This document shows positions 43,499 through 52,677 of a stretch of 64,000 bases of DNA, piece by piece (position 1 is the first letter of the stretch; every line of letters begins with the position of its first letter). The DNA comes from CAZJKE01 sp964546585 (lineage in GTDB: Bacteria > Planctomycetota > Phycisphaerae > Phycisphaerales > SM1A02), in the NCBI GenBank assembly GCA_964546585.1, contig CAZJKE010000004.1:22198-86197 (forward strand). The letters run 5' to 3'. The notes under the pieces were generated by a model. The model had not been told where the DNA came from and did no database searches. It saw only the letters and a program-made list of their open reading frames with translations. A program made the position numbers and the translations under genes.

Positions 43499-45894
43499 TG
43501 CGAACTCGAAACGGATTCATCGCTGTGATCGCGATGTTTCTTGCCGCATTGATCTGTTGGTGGCCGCTCTTGAGTGGCTTTGCGGACCTTCGCATCGGCA
43601 CAGCGGTGTTGGGCATGGAGTCAGTGAGCCGCATCATTCTGCGGACCGTGTTCTGGGCGACCGGCGTTGCTGTCATCGCAACACTCATCGGGTGGCCACT
43701 GGGCAGACTTGCCAATTCGTGCAGCGGCCGGATGAAACGAGTGCTCCTTGCGTTGCTTGTCGGATCGCTCGCCATACCCGCCTACGCGGTGTTCTACGCA
43801 TGGTGGAGCCTCTGGCCGGCGAACTCGCCACTGTTTGACCTGCTGGCGAGATACGACGCAGTACCGCTTGCACGGTACGCAACGCTCGCAATCTCCCTGG
43901 TGGCGTGGTGCTGGCCGATCCCAGCAGTGGTTGCCGCAATGTGGCATGGCGGCGGCGGCACATCGCTCCTGCACTCCATCGACGGACCTGGTCGCGGGCG
44001 AGCAGCGTGGAATGTCATCGTTGCCGATCGGTGGGGAATCATCGCCACAATTCTGCTGGTTTCGGCGATTGTCTCGACAAACACGGCATCGTTCGATCTG
44101 GCGCAGGTCGCAACGATCGCCACAGAATTTCGGATGCAGGGGATGTCACCGCACAGCCTCTGGCAGTTGACCCTCTGCGGCGCAGCCGCTGCTGCGATAA
44201 CCGCTGCGATGGGCGTTGTATTTGTTCGCCGCAACAGTCGGCCACCGGCGATCAAGACTCCCGCGCACTCATGGCGGTTCATTGCGGTCTGGTTTGTACT
44301 CACCGGTGGCCCGATTCTGCTCGCTGCCATCCTGACGCTTCGTGGCAGCGGCGAAATGTTTCAACTGTACGGCGGCGATCTTGTCGTGAGCGTTGCGCTT
44401 GCGGCGGGAGTCGCCATCGCTTGTCTTCCGATCATGATCGCATCAATGTTGATGCACGCATCAGACCGCGCATGGATGCGCACACTTGCATGGTTCTGCA
44501 TGTTCTCCTATCTACTCATGGCGATGCTTCCGGCGGCCGTCGTGGGATGGATGCTCGGTGAGAGTTGGAACAGGTCGCTGGTGGATGTCGTCTATCGATC
44601 AAACGCCATTCTTGTGCTGGCACACCTCTCGAAAGTGGCATTCATTGCGGCAATTGCCGGCTACTGGATCGCAAGCGGCCGAGAGCAGCAGATATTGCTC
44701 TGCATCGATGCGCCACGGACCATCCGCAACATCTGTGCCGCGCTGCGGCCACGGCTTCTGCAGGGTGGATTGGTCGTCATGGCGGTCGCCATTGCGGTTT
44801 CGATGGGTGAAGCGGCGCTGACTCGAAGCGTGGCACCGCCGGCGCAAACACAACCCATAGGCGTTGCGCTGCTGTCAGCCATGCATTACCAGCGGCCGGA
44901 AGTCGTGACATCCGCGTTGGCGGTCATCGTTGCATGCGCCATGATCGCCGGAGCGATTGCAGGTTCTGTCAGAGTGCGGGGGGCAACAGCCATGCTGCTC
45001 TTCCTCCTGGTCGTTGCCTGCGATCGGCAACCGGCGATGGATGCCTTGCCGGTGGAACGGGTCATCGGCGCAAGTGGAAGTGTCAACGGCCGGTTCGTCA
45101 CACCTCGCGCGGTGGATGCGCAGGATGGTGTTGTGGTTGTTATCGACAAGTCTGGTCGAGTGCAGCGATTGGACAGCGATGGAGAACATCTCACTACATG
45201 GAAGTTGCCGTCGATATCGAACGGGTACCCAACGGGTGTGTCGATCGACGGGCGAGGGTGGACATGGGTGCCCGATACCCATGGCCACCGCGTTCTGGTG
45301 TTTGACACCAATGGAAAAGAAGTGTTTCGATTCGGTTCCTATGGGACAGATGACGGGCAGTTCATCTATCCCACCGATATTGCTTTTCTCGATGACGAAG
45401 TGTTTGTCTCGGAGTACGGTGGCAACGACCGTGTCAGCGCATTCGACCGCACGGGCACTTTTCTTCGATCGTTCGGTACACACGGACAGGGCAAGAATGC
45501 ATTTCAGCGGCCGCAGTCGATCGCCCCAGATCCTGCGTCTGGCTGCCTGTACATCGCCGACAGTGGTAATCACCGCATCGTTGTCACGGATGGTGCAGGC
45601 GAAGTATTGCGGACCATCGGTTCCGCCGGCCGCGGCGAGGGGAAGTTGTTGTACCCCTACGGCGTCTGTTTGCTTGAGGATGGATCGCTGCTGGTCTGCG
45701 AATACGGGAACAACCGCCTCCAACAATTCACGCCGGATGGCAGGCCATTGCAATCGCTCGGCGGTGCTGGTTCGATTCCAGGGCAACTGCGGACGCCGTG
45801 GGCAATTGCGGCGGACGGCAACGAGGTGGTCGTTGCGGATACCGGCAACGATCGCCTGCAGGTTCTGCGGCCTATCATGGCCGGCGAATGGTGA
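43498..45894 (+). CDS. ABC permease fused to an NHL-repeat beta-propeller
   Basis: A 798-aa fusion. Residues 1-about 500 form an iron-type binding-protein-dependent permease with about 12 helices in two halves, including VLLALLVGSLAIPAYAVFYA and YLLMAMLPAAVVGWMLGESW. Residues about 520-798 form an NHL propeller: VDAQDGVVVVIDKSGRVQRL, GTDDGQFIYPTDIAFLDDEV, GQGKNAFQRPQSIAPDPASG, GEGKLLYPYGVCLLEDGSLL, GQLRTPWAIAADGNEVVVAD. Between them lies MLLFLLVVACDRQPAM with a lipobox-like LVVAC (Cys508), which looks like the signal of a former separate lipoprotein; ATG 44992 could still start it separately. The propeller would face the periplasm. The start overlaps the solute-binding stop by one base. Confidence 0.85.
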   Translation: MRTRNGFIAVIAMFLAALICWWPLLSGFADLRIGTAVLGMESVSRIILRTVFWATGVAVIATLIGWPLGRLANSCSGRMKRVLLALLVGSLAIPAYAVFYAWWSLWPANSPLFDLLARYDAVPLARYATLAISLVAWCWPIPAVVAAMWHGGGGTSLLHSIDGPGRGRAAWNVIVADRWGIIATILLVSAIVSTNTASFDLAQVATIATEFRMQGMSPHSLWQLTLCGAAAAAITAAMGVVFVRRNSRPPAIKTPAHSWRFIAVWFVLTGGPILLAAILTLRGSGEMFQLYGGDLVVSVALAAGVAIACLPIMIASMLMHASDRAWMRTLAWFCMFSYLLMAMLPAAVVGWMLGESWNRSLVDVVYRSNAILVLAHLSKVAFIAAIAGYWIASGREQQILLCIDAPRTIRNICAALRPRLLQGGLVVMAVAIAVSMGEAALTRSVAPPAQTQPIGVALLSAMHYQRPEVVTSALAVIVACAMIAGAIAGSVRVRGATAMLLFLLVVACDRQPAMDALPVERVIGASGSVNGRFVTPRAVDAQDGVVVVIDKSGRVQRLDSDGEHLTTWKLPSISNGYPTGVSIDGRGWTWVPDTHGHRVLVFDTNGKEVFRFGSYGTDDGQFIYPTDIAFLDDEVFVSEYGGNDRVSAFDRTGTFLRSFGTHGQGKNAFQRPQSIAPDPASGCLYIADSGNHRIVVTDGAGEVLRTIGSAGRGEGKLLYPYGVCLLEDGSLLVCEYGNNRLQQFTPDGRPLQSLGGAGSIPGQLRTPWAIAADGNEVVVADTGNDRLQVLRPIMAGEW

Positions 45895-48764
45895 TGCCGA
45901 TCCAGTTCGATCGCCCCGGCTGGCTGTTGCTGGTCCTGTTGGTGGTACCGGTCATCTTCATGGCCGCCCGCGGCCTGCGACGAAAGCGGGGCCGCGGCCG
46001 CGCGATCGCATCCACGATCGCCCGGTGCGTTCTCGTAATGCTGTTGGCGATGGCGATGGCTCGCCCCATCTGGGAGCGAACGGGTCAAGGGACAAGTTTG
46101 ATTGTGTTGCTGGACCGCAGCCGCTCCATTCCTCGCGCAATGCAGGATGAGGCCGTGGCAACGCTGCAGCGGTGGACGGAACCATCGCGCCGCGGCGATG
46201 GCGATCGGCTGGCGGTCATCGGTGTCGGCGAAGACGCGGTCATTGGGTCAATGCCTGATTCAGCGACGCTGTTGGAACCACCTCCGCATGAGCCGGGCGA
46301 TGCGGCGACCAATTTGGCCGCGGGCATGCGTCTTGCGATGGCACTGCTTCCCGGTGACACGACGGCCCGTGTGCTTGTCGTATCGGATGGGAATGAAACG
46401 GACGACTCGCTCTTGGCGATGGCGACTCTCGCTCGCACGAACGGTGTGCCCGTCGATGTTCTGCCACTCCGATTCACACACGACCAGGAAGTGCTTGTAC
46501 AGCAGATCGATGCCCCTGCACACGCACGGCCCGGTCAGGTCATCCCCGTTCGGGTTGTATTACGAAGCATTGCACCCGCTAGCGGCACGCTCTATCTACA
46601 TCGAAACGGAAGAAGCATCGACTTGTCTCCCGGCGAGAAGGGCGATGGCGTGCGACTTTCTCTGGACAGTGGCGTGAGGGCCGCGGTCTTCGACCTGCCG
46701 GTCGAGCAGGGCGGCCCGCAACGATTCGAAGCGACATGGGAACCCGCATCGTCTGCAGGCGACGCAATTGCCGCCAACAACACAGGTGTTGCGGTGACAT
46801 TCTCCTCGAGGCAAGGTGCGGTGCTACTTGTGACGAACGACACTGCCGCCGCTCAACCATTTCTGGACGCAATGTCCTCGGCAGGCATTCACATTGATGT
46901 CCGCTCGCCCGCGATCATGCCCCGCGACAGCGTCGCGATGAGCGCATACGACGCCGTCGTGCTCGACAATGTTCCACGGTGGGAGATCGACGACGCGCAG
47001 GAACAACACCTGCACGCATTCGTACACGACTTGGGCGGCGGGTTGATACTTGTCGGCGGCCCAACGAGTTTCGGTGCCGGTGGTTGGATCGGCTCGCAAT
47101 TGGAACAGGCGATGCCCATCGAGTGCGAACCTCCGCAGACTCGTCAACTTCCGCAGGGCGCGCTCGCGTTGATCATGCACTCCTGCGAGATGCCGCAGGG
47201 AAACTACTGGGGTCAGCAGGTTGCCTCCGCGGCGGTCGATGCCCTCAGCAGCAAGGATTTCGTCGGCATCATCGAATACAACTGGAACGGGTCGGCGCTT
47301 GGCATCAACAACGCGGCGTGGACGCTGCCGATGCAGTTGGCCGGTGACAAGCAGGCCGCCATGGATGCCGTCAACAGTCTTGTGCTCGGCGACATGCAGG
47401 ACTTCGAATCTCCGATGCAACTGGCGCTTGACGGACTCCTGAGCGTTCCGGCGGCGCAGCGACATGCCATCATCATCAGCGATGGCGACCCGCAGCCACC
47501 GACGCAGGGACTACTCGAGGCGTACGGTGAGGCCGGTGTCACTGTCTCGACCGTCATGGTCGGTGGCCACGGCACAGCGGTGGACAGACAGCGGATGAAG
47601 GGCGTCGCGGCCGCAACAGGCGGACGGTTCTACGAGGTCAGCGATCCCACGCTGCTTCCTCGCATCTTCATCAAGGAATCGCAACTCAACGCCCGCGCGC
47701 TCATACAGGAGGGGCCGAGTTTTCAAGCTGTCGCAGCCGCAGTGACACCCGGACCACTTCGCGGCATTACAACCGTTCCTTCGGTGCAGGGCTATGTGGT
47801 AACCGCTGCACGCGCGGGGTTGGCGCAGACACCGTGGATCATCCCGACAACCGACGCCGAGGATCCGTTGTTTGCCTGGTGGCATTATGGGATCGGAAAG
47901 TCGATTGCATTTACCAGCGACTTCGGCAGCCGCTGGGCGCGGACATGGCCGCAGTGGGAGGGATACGCAGTATTTTGGGAGCGATCGATTCGATGGGCGA
48001 TGCGTGGATCGGCTCCGTCAAACATGCTGGTCAACACACGCATCGAGGGTGACCGCGGCATCCTCGACCTTGAAGCGGTGGACGCAGACTCGTCATTCCT
48101 GAACTTCCTAGAAACTCGCGGCGTCGTTATTGGACCGGATGGCAACGCGTCACCGGTTTCCCTACAGCAGACTGGGCCTGGTCGATATCACGCAGAGTTC
48201 CCCGTTGACGCCCCTGGTGCGTGGCTGGCCAACATAGCATTCCGCTCCGCCGACGGAGCGAGCGGGTCCATTCAGGCCGCGGTGGCAGTGCCGTATCCAC
48301 GGGAGTTTCGAGCGACTTCTCACAACGCTGCGCTGCTTCACGAACTGGCTGATCGGACCGGCGGGCGCGTCCTGCAGATTGCCGATGAACAGAGCGTTGA
48401 TCTCTTTGATGACACGGGACTGGAAGTGCCCCGCAGTCCCCGGCCGATCTGGGACCTGCTCGCCATCATTGCCGCTGCGTGGCTGGTCATCGATGTTGCG
48501 ATCAGGCGTCTGTGGATCGATCGCCGCGACATGCAGTCCCTGCTTGCGCCGGTCAGGGAAACGACTACGGCATCGCTCGATGCGCTGCGAAAGGTGAAGT
48601 CGGTCTCGGCTCCAAGGCATGATCCAGATCCGTCGCAGGATGAGATTCCGGTCGAAAATCCGCAGCGAAAAGAAACACCTCGAGAGATCGATGTTGACCG
48701 CGATGATGCGCTTGGTCGCTTGCTGGCAAAGAAGCGAAAGCAGGACGAGGGCGACGACGCATGA
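45894..48764 (+). CDS. Membrane protein with two vWA-like domains and a GATase-like domain
   Basis: A 956-aa protein of the BatA/BatB-like group in MoxR clusters. Two N-terminal helices (WLLLVLLVVPVIFMAARGL; RCVLVMLLAMAMA) are followed by a vWA domain with LIVLLDRSRSIPRAMQDEAV and VLVVSDGNETDDSLLAM. Next is a glutamine-amidotransferase-like domain (AYDAVVLDNVPRWEIDDAQE; GGGLILVGGPTSFGAGGW), then a second vWA-like domain (HAIIISDGDPQPPTQGL), a beta domain, and a C-terminal helix near 865-885 (WDLLAIIAAAWLVIDVAI) with a charged tail. Starts at ATG 45888 and GTG 45891 are also possible. It overlaps the permease-NHL gene and, by 4 bp, moxR. It is probably a membrane-anchored MoxR partner. Confidence 0.85.
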   Translation: MPIQFDRPGWLLLVLLVVPVIFMAARGLRRKRGRGRAIASTIARCVLVMLLAMAMARPIWERTGQGTSLIVLLDRSRSIPRAMQDEAVATLQRWTEPSRRGDGDRLAVIGVGEDAVIGSMPDSATLLEPPPHEPGDAATNLAAGMRLAMALLPGDTTARVLVVSDGNETDDSLLAMATLARTNGVPVDVLPLRFTHDQEVLVQQIDAPAHARPGQVIPVRVVLRSIAPASGTLYLHRNGRSIDLSPGEKGDGVRLSLDSGVRAAVFDLPVEQGGPQRFEATWEPASSAGDAIAANNTGVAVTFSSRQGAVLLVTNDTAAAQPFLDAMSSAGIHIDVRSPAIMPRDSVAMSAYDAVVLDNVPRWEIDDAQEQHLHAFVHDLGGGLILVGGPTSFGAGGWIGSQLEQAMPIECEPPQTRQLPQGALALIMHSCEMPQGNYWGQQVASAAVDALSSKDFVGIIEYNWNGSALGINNAAWTLPMQLAGDKQAAMDAVNSLVLGDMQDFESPMQLALDGLLSVPAAQRHAIIISDGDPQPPTQGLLEAYGEAGVTVSTVMVGGHGTAVDRQRMKGVAAATGGRFYEVSDPTLLPRIFIKESQLNARALIQEGPSFQAVAAAVTPGPLRGITTVPSVQGYVVTAARAGLAQTPWIIPTTDAEDPLFAWWHYGIGKSIAFTSDFGSRWARTWPQWEGYAVFWERSIRWAMRGSAPSNMLVNTRIEGDRGILDLEAVDADSSFLNFLETRGVVIGPDGNASPVSLQQTGPGRYHAEFPVDAPGAWLANIAFRSADGASGSIQAAVAVPYPREFRATSHNAALLHELADRTGGRVLQIADEQSVDLFDDTGLEVPRSPRPIWDLLAIIAAAWLVIDVAIRRLWIDRRDMQSLLAPVRETTTASLDALRKVKSVSAPRHDPDPSQDEIPVENPQRKETPREIDVDRDDALGRLLAKKRKQDEGDDA

Positions 48765-49816
48765 AGATGCTCCGCGGCGACAACCTCCCAATTGACCTCG
48801 AGAGTCCTCAGGATGTGTTGGATGCATGTCGAACTATTCGCGGCGCATTCGCGGCCATGCGAAAGGAAATCGGTGAAACGATCGTGGGGCAGCAGCGGGT
48901 GGTGGATCTGGTACTCGTAGCCATGCTGGCTGGGGGACATGTGCTGTTGGAAGGGCCTCCGGGTCTCGGCAAGACGCTGCTTGTTCGCACGCTTGCGCAG
49001 GTGTTGCACCTGACACATGCGCGGTTGCAGTGCACGGCCGACCTCATGCCTGCCGACATTGTTGGGACGACTGTTGTCGATGAAGATCCTGCCACGCGGC
49101 AGCGGCGGTTCCGCTTCAGGCCCGGCCCGGTCTTTCACCAGTTATTGCTGGCAGATGAGATCAACCGCGCAACGCCGAAGTGCCAATCGGCGTTGCTGGA
49201 AGCGATGCAGGAACGATCGGTGACGGTGGACGGCACGACAACCGAATTGCCGAGTCCGTTCTTTGTGCTTGCCACACAGAACCCAATTGAACAGGAAGGA
49301 ACCTATCCGCTTCCGGAGGCTCAACTCGACCGCTTTCTCTTCAAGATCGATGTCGGGCACGCGTCGAGAAGCGAACTTGCCGAGATTCTCGATCGCACAA
49401 CCGGGCCCGCCGAATCGAGTGCTGGCGTGATACTCGACGGTTCATTCCTCGAATCGGCGCGGCAACTGCTTCAACATGCCGTCATCGTTCCCCATGTGCA
49501 GGACTTCGTCGTGCGGCTCGTGCTCGCAACGCATCCGGGTTCCCAATTCGCACCGCGATGGCTGAGCGATGAAGTGCTGGTTGGCGCGAGTCCGCGAGGT
49601 GCGCAGGCCATCGTGTCGGCGGCCAAGATTGCGGCTGTCCTGGACGGGCGATTTGCTGTGTCGTTCCGGGATATCCGAGCGGTTGCCGCGGAAGCCTTGC
49701 AGCACCGGATTATTCGCACATTTGAGGCCGAAACTGCCGGTACGCTTCCTGCCGACATCATCACGCAGTTACTGGACGATGTAGATGAGTCGGTGGAGGA
49801 GACTGCTGATGGCTGA
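48761..49816 (+). CDS. MoxR-family AAA+ ATPase
   Basis: A 351-aa ATPase of the MoxR (AAA_3) family, thought to act as a chaperone with vWA-domain partners in cofactor insertion or envelope stress. It has Walker A LLEGPPGLGKTLLVRTLAQV, a Walker B region LLLADEINRATPKCQSALLE, sensor ATQNPIEQEGTYPLPEAQLD and the C-terminal lid (AQAIVSAAKIAAVLDGRFAV). Start overlaps the upstream vWA gene by 4 bp; the 3' end overlaps the DUF58 gene by 8 bp. The neighbours (vWA, DUF58, BatA-like) match the usual MoxR set. Confidence 0.94.
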   Translation: MKMLRGDNLPIDLESPQDVLDACRTIRGAFAAMRKEIGETIVGQQRVVDLVLVAMLAGGHVLLEGPPGLGKTLLVRTLAQVLHLTHARLQCTADLMPADIVGTTVVDEDPATRQRRFRFRPGPVFHQLLLADEINRATPKCQSALLEAMQERSVTVDGTTTELPSPFFVLATQNPIEQEGTYPLPEAQLDRFLFKIDVGHASRSELAEILDRTTGPAESSAGVILDGSFLESARQLLQHAVIVPHVQDFVVRLVLATHPGSQFAPRWLSDEVLVGASPRGAQAIVSAAKIAAVLDGRFAVSFRDIRAVAAEALQHRIIRTFEAETAGTLPADIITQLLDDVDESVEETADG

Positions 49817-50738
49817 GTTCGGGCAGACCACCCACGAGCGGCCGGATCGAGTGGATCAATTGCTCGGTTCCTCGCTCATGTCACATCTCGACCGACTCGA
49901 TGTTGTTGCGAGGAAAATCTTTGCCGGCAAGATTCAGGGCGAGCGGCGGAGCAGGCGCCGCGGTGTAAGTGTCGAATTTGCCGACTATCGCCACTACACC
50001 CCCGGTGACGATTTGCGCTTTGTGGATTGGAATGTCTACGCCCGACTTGATCGGCTCTTTTTGAAGGTCTTTCTTGAAGAGGAGGAGTTGACACTTGGCA
50101 TTGCTATCGATGCAAGTGCATCCATGGAGTTTGGCAATCCCAACAAATTCGACTTTGCCCGTCGACTCGCCATGTCACTTGGCTATATCGGTCTCAGCAG
50201 CCATAACCGTGTCGCGCTCTATTCTTTCAACGGCGGCGGTGTGGAGCGGCTACCAACGCTGCGTGGTCGGCGGCGAACACGCGAGATGGGCCAGTGGCTG
50301 CTTGGTCGCAGACCGGGCGGTGAGACCGCGTTCGACGACGCGATGCGCACAATTGCGACAACACGCCAGGGCCGAGGTGTGATGATCGTAATCAGCGACT
50401 TCCTGTTCGCAGATGGGATGCGGGAGGGGCTGCGATTCCTTGTCGGTGGTGGCTGGGATGTATTTGCAATGCAGACGCTGTCTCCCGAGGAGATTGATCC
50501 TTTGGGAATGGGCATGGAGGGAGATGTGCGGTTGGAGGATGCGGAGACGGGCCTCGAGCGTGAGGTGACAGTCACCGCGCCACTGATCCGCAAGTATCGA
50601 TCGCGTTTGGATGCCTGGTGCGAAGATCTTCGGGCCACATGCGCTCGACTTGGCGTGGGATCGGCTCGTGTCTCTACCGATGTCGATATGGAGCAGTTGC
50701 TGATCCGGTATCTCCGGGGCAGGGGACTGCTCCGGTGA
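49809..50738 (+). CDS. DUF58 domain protein (MoxR partner)
   Basis: A 309-aa cytosolic protein of the DUF58 family, a vWA-like fold that accompanies MoxR. Diagnostic stretches are RRGVSVEFADYRHYTPGDDL, RFVDWNVYARLDRLFLKVF, the MIDAS-like IAIDASASMEFG, and IVISDFLFADGM. ATG 49809 is preceded by GGAGGAG and overlaps moxR by 8 bp; an upstream frame from 49785 is less likely. It overlaps the BatA-like gene by 4 bp (GTGA). Confidence 0.92.
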   Translation: MAEFGQTTHERPDRVDQLLGSSLMSHLDRLDVVARKIFAGKIQGERRSRRRGVSVEFADYRHYTPGDDLRFVDWNVYARLDRLFLKVFLEEEELTLGIAIDASASMEFGNPNKFDFARRLAMSLGYIGLSSHNRVALYSFNGGGVERLPTLRGRRRTREMGQWLLGRRPGGETAFDDAMRTIATTRQGRGVMIVISDFLFADGMREGLRFLVGGGWDVFAMQTLSPEEIDPLGMGMEGDVRLEDAETGLEREVTVTAPLIRKYRSRLDAWCEDLRATCARLGVGSARVSTDVDMEQLLIRYLRGRGLLR

Positions 50739-52675
50739 CATTTGTGACACCAATGATGGGGATTCTGACTGCGGGGATCATCGTCCCATTGCTGTTGCTC
50801 TTGTATTTCCTTCGGCTGAGGCGACGACCGCTTCGGATGTCCTCAACATTCCTCTGGGCCCGCGCTGTGGAAGACCTGCATGCCAACACGCCATTTCAGC
50901 GGCTTCGTCCGACCGCGTTGTTGTTGCTGCAGTTGCTCGCGCTACTTCTGGTCGCGCTGGCGATCATGCAACCGCAGATCGAGGGCGGCAGCGCAGCGGA
51001 TGGAAGGCATGTGCTGCTGATCGATCGGTCAGCGTCGATGACGGCGACGGATGTCGATGGCCGGTCGAGGCTGGATGAAGCAAAGAGACAGGCCGTCGAT
51101 CGAATTGCGCAGTTGCACGGCGCTGGTCTGTTTTCTGCCCGTGGCGGAGAGACGATGGTGATTGCGTTCGGCGATACCGCCGAAGTCGTGGCGCCGTTTA
51201 CCGATTCAAGAGGGCAACTTGATCGGGCGATCGGCTCAATCGAGCCGACCCACGGCCGATCAGCGATTGCAGATGCGATGAAACTTGCACGAGCGTATCT
51301 GACAAGGGTCGACCCGGAAAAAGGTGGACTTCCCGAGAGTGAATCTGCTGCCATCGAACTGTTCAGCGACGGTCGAATCACCGATCTCTCGCAGCAGGCG
51401 CTTCGCGGTGGCGAGTCGCTTGCCTACCACCGCATCGGTGAAGTGGACACTACGAATGTCTCGATCGCTGCGCTCGCGGCCGAGCGGTCGTCGCAGGATT
51501 CGGGCGAAGTCCAAGTCTTCGCATCGCTCGCCAATCACGATAGCGAGGATCGAGTCGTTGACATCGAGCTGTCGGTTGACGGTATTCCGGTGGGGCTGCA
51601 GGAGGTGTCCATCCTGCCAGCGGTGGATGGTGTCGCCGGAAAAGCGAGTGTGGTCTTCGTTCCCATTGACATGCCCGTCGGCGGTATTGTCCGGCTGCAT
51701 GTCGATGCAAGGGACGCGATGGTCATCGATGACGAGGCACATCTGGTCATCCCACCGCCGAAGCAATTGCGGGTCATCGTTGCGGAAGATGGTGCGAATG
51801 TTGTCGAGACCGCCCTTGAGGGGCTTCCGCTTGCGGAACTGCGGGCAGTGTCGCCGAGTCAGATGAGGGACATGGTTGAGGCGGATAGGCTGAGTTACTT
51901 TGATGTTGTCGTATCGAGAGGCGTTCCCCTTCCTGCAGTTCCGCCCGGGAACTTCCTCATCTTTGGCTCGCCGCCGCCGCCCATCGTCTCCTATGCGAAA
52001 GGCAAGCCGCAGGTCATGGTTGTCGCTGACGAGGAACATCCCGTCATGCGATTCGTCGAGTTTTCCGAAATCGTTGCGATGAAGGGTCACGCCGTGGCTC
52101 CTCGACCGGACGACGGCGTTTCGGTTCTGCTTGAAGGAAGTTTGTGGCCGGCGATCATGAAGGTGGATCGCGGCGGTGTGCATGCGGTGTATGTTGCGTT
52201 TGATCCACTCGACAGCAACTGGCCATACCTTCGCAGTTTTCCCTTCTTCATTTACAACGCCATTGAGTATCTCGGTCAACGCGGCACAGCTGTTACGACG
52301 GCGCCGCGGAACACCGGTGACATGATCACCATGAATGTGCCGAGAGGTACACCGTGGGCGACGGTCACCGAACCCGGTGGACGGTCATATCGCGTGCCAG
52401 TGGACGAGGCCGGGCATGTCGGTTGGGGGCCAATTCGACTGTCTGGTCTGCACGGTGTGTCATGGGGTGACTCGCCTCGGGTGGAGGTTGCGGTGCATGT
52501 ACCACCGAGTGAGTCTGAACTTGCCGCAGTGGCGACGATTGAGATTGGTGCGGAAGAAGTGGCTGCTACCGCCGGCGGCGGCAGGGCATATGTGCCGCTC
52601 TGGCCGTGGGCTGTAGGGTCGGTCTTGGTCGTACTTCTCATTGAGTGGTGGTTCTATCAGCGAAAGGTTGCTTGA
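50735..52675 (+). CDS. BatA-like membrane protein with vWA domain
   Basis: A 646-aa protein with an N-terminal BatA/Aerotolerance region: two helices (LTAGIIVPLLLLLYFLRLRR; LLLLQLLALLLVALAIMQPQ) flank the conserved WARAVEDLHANTPFQRLRP. A vWA domain has the MIDAS start VLLIDRSASMTATDVDG and SAIADAMKLARAYLT. The rest is beta-rich and ends with a transmembrane helix (LWPWAVGSVLVVLLIEWWF) near 620-640. The start is GTG 50735, overlapping the DUF58 stop (GTGA). It meets murD within 2 bp. Its predicted role is to present the vWA domain to the periplasm as a MoxR effector. Confidence 0.9.
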   Translation: MTFVTPMMGILTAGIIVPLLLLLYFLRLRRRPLRMSSTFLWARAVEDLHANTPFQRLRPTALLLLQLLALLLVALAIMQPQIEGGSAADGRHVLLIDRSASMTATDVDGRSRLDEAKRQAVDRIAQLHGAGLFSARGGETMVIAFGDTAEVVAPFTDSRGQLDRAIGSIEPTHGRSAIADAMKLARAYLTRVDPEKGGLPESESAAIELFSDGRITDLSQQALRGGESLAYHRIGEVDTTNVSIAALAAERSSQDSGEVQVFASLANHDSEDRVVDIELSVDGIPVGLQEVSILPAVDGVAGKASVVFVPIDMPVGGIVRLHVDARDAMVIDDEAHLVIPPPKQLRVIVAEDGANVVETALEGLPLAELRAVSPSQMRDMVEADRLSYFDVVVSRGVPLPAVPPGNFLIFGSPPPPIVSYAKGKPQVMVVADEEHPVMRFVEFSEIVAMKGHAVAPRPDDGVSVLLEGSLWPAIMKVDRGGVHAVYVAFDPLDSNWPYLRSFPFFIYNAIEYLGQRGTAVTTAPRNTGDMITMNVPRGTPWATVTEPGGRSYRVPVDEAGHVGWGPIRLSGLHGVSWGDSPRVEVAVHVPPSESELAAVATIEIGAEEVAATAGGGRAYVPLWPWAVGSVLVVLLIEWWFYQRKVA

Positions 52676-52677
52676 GC

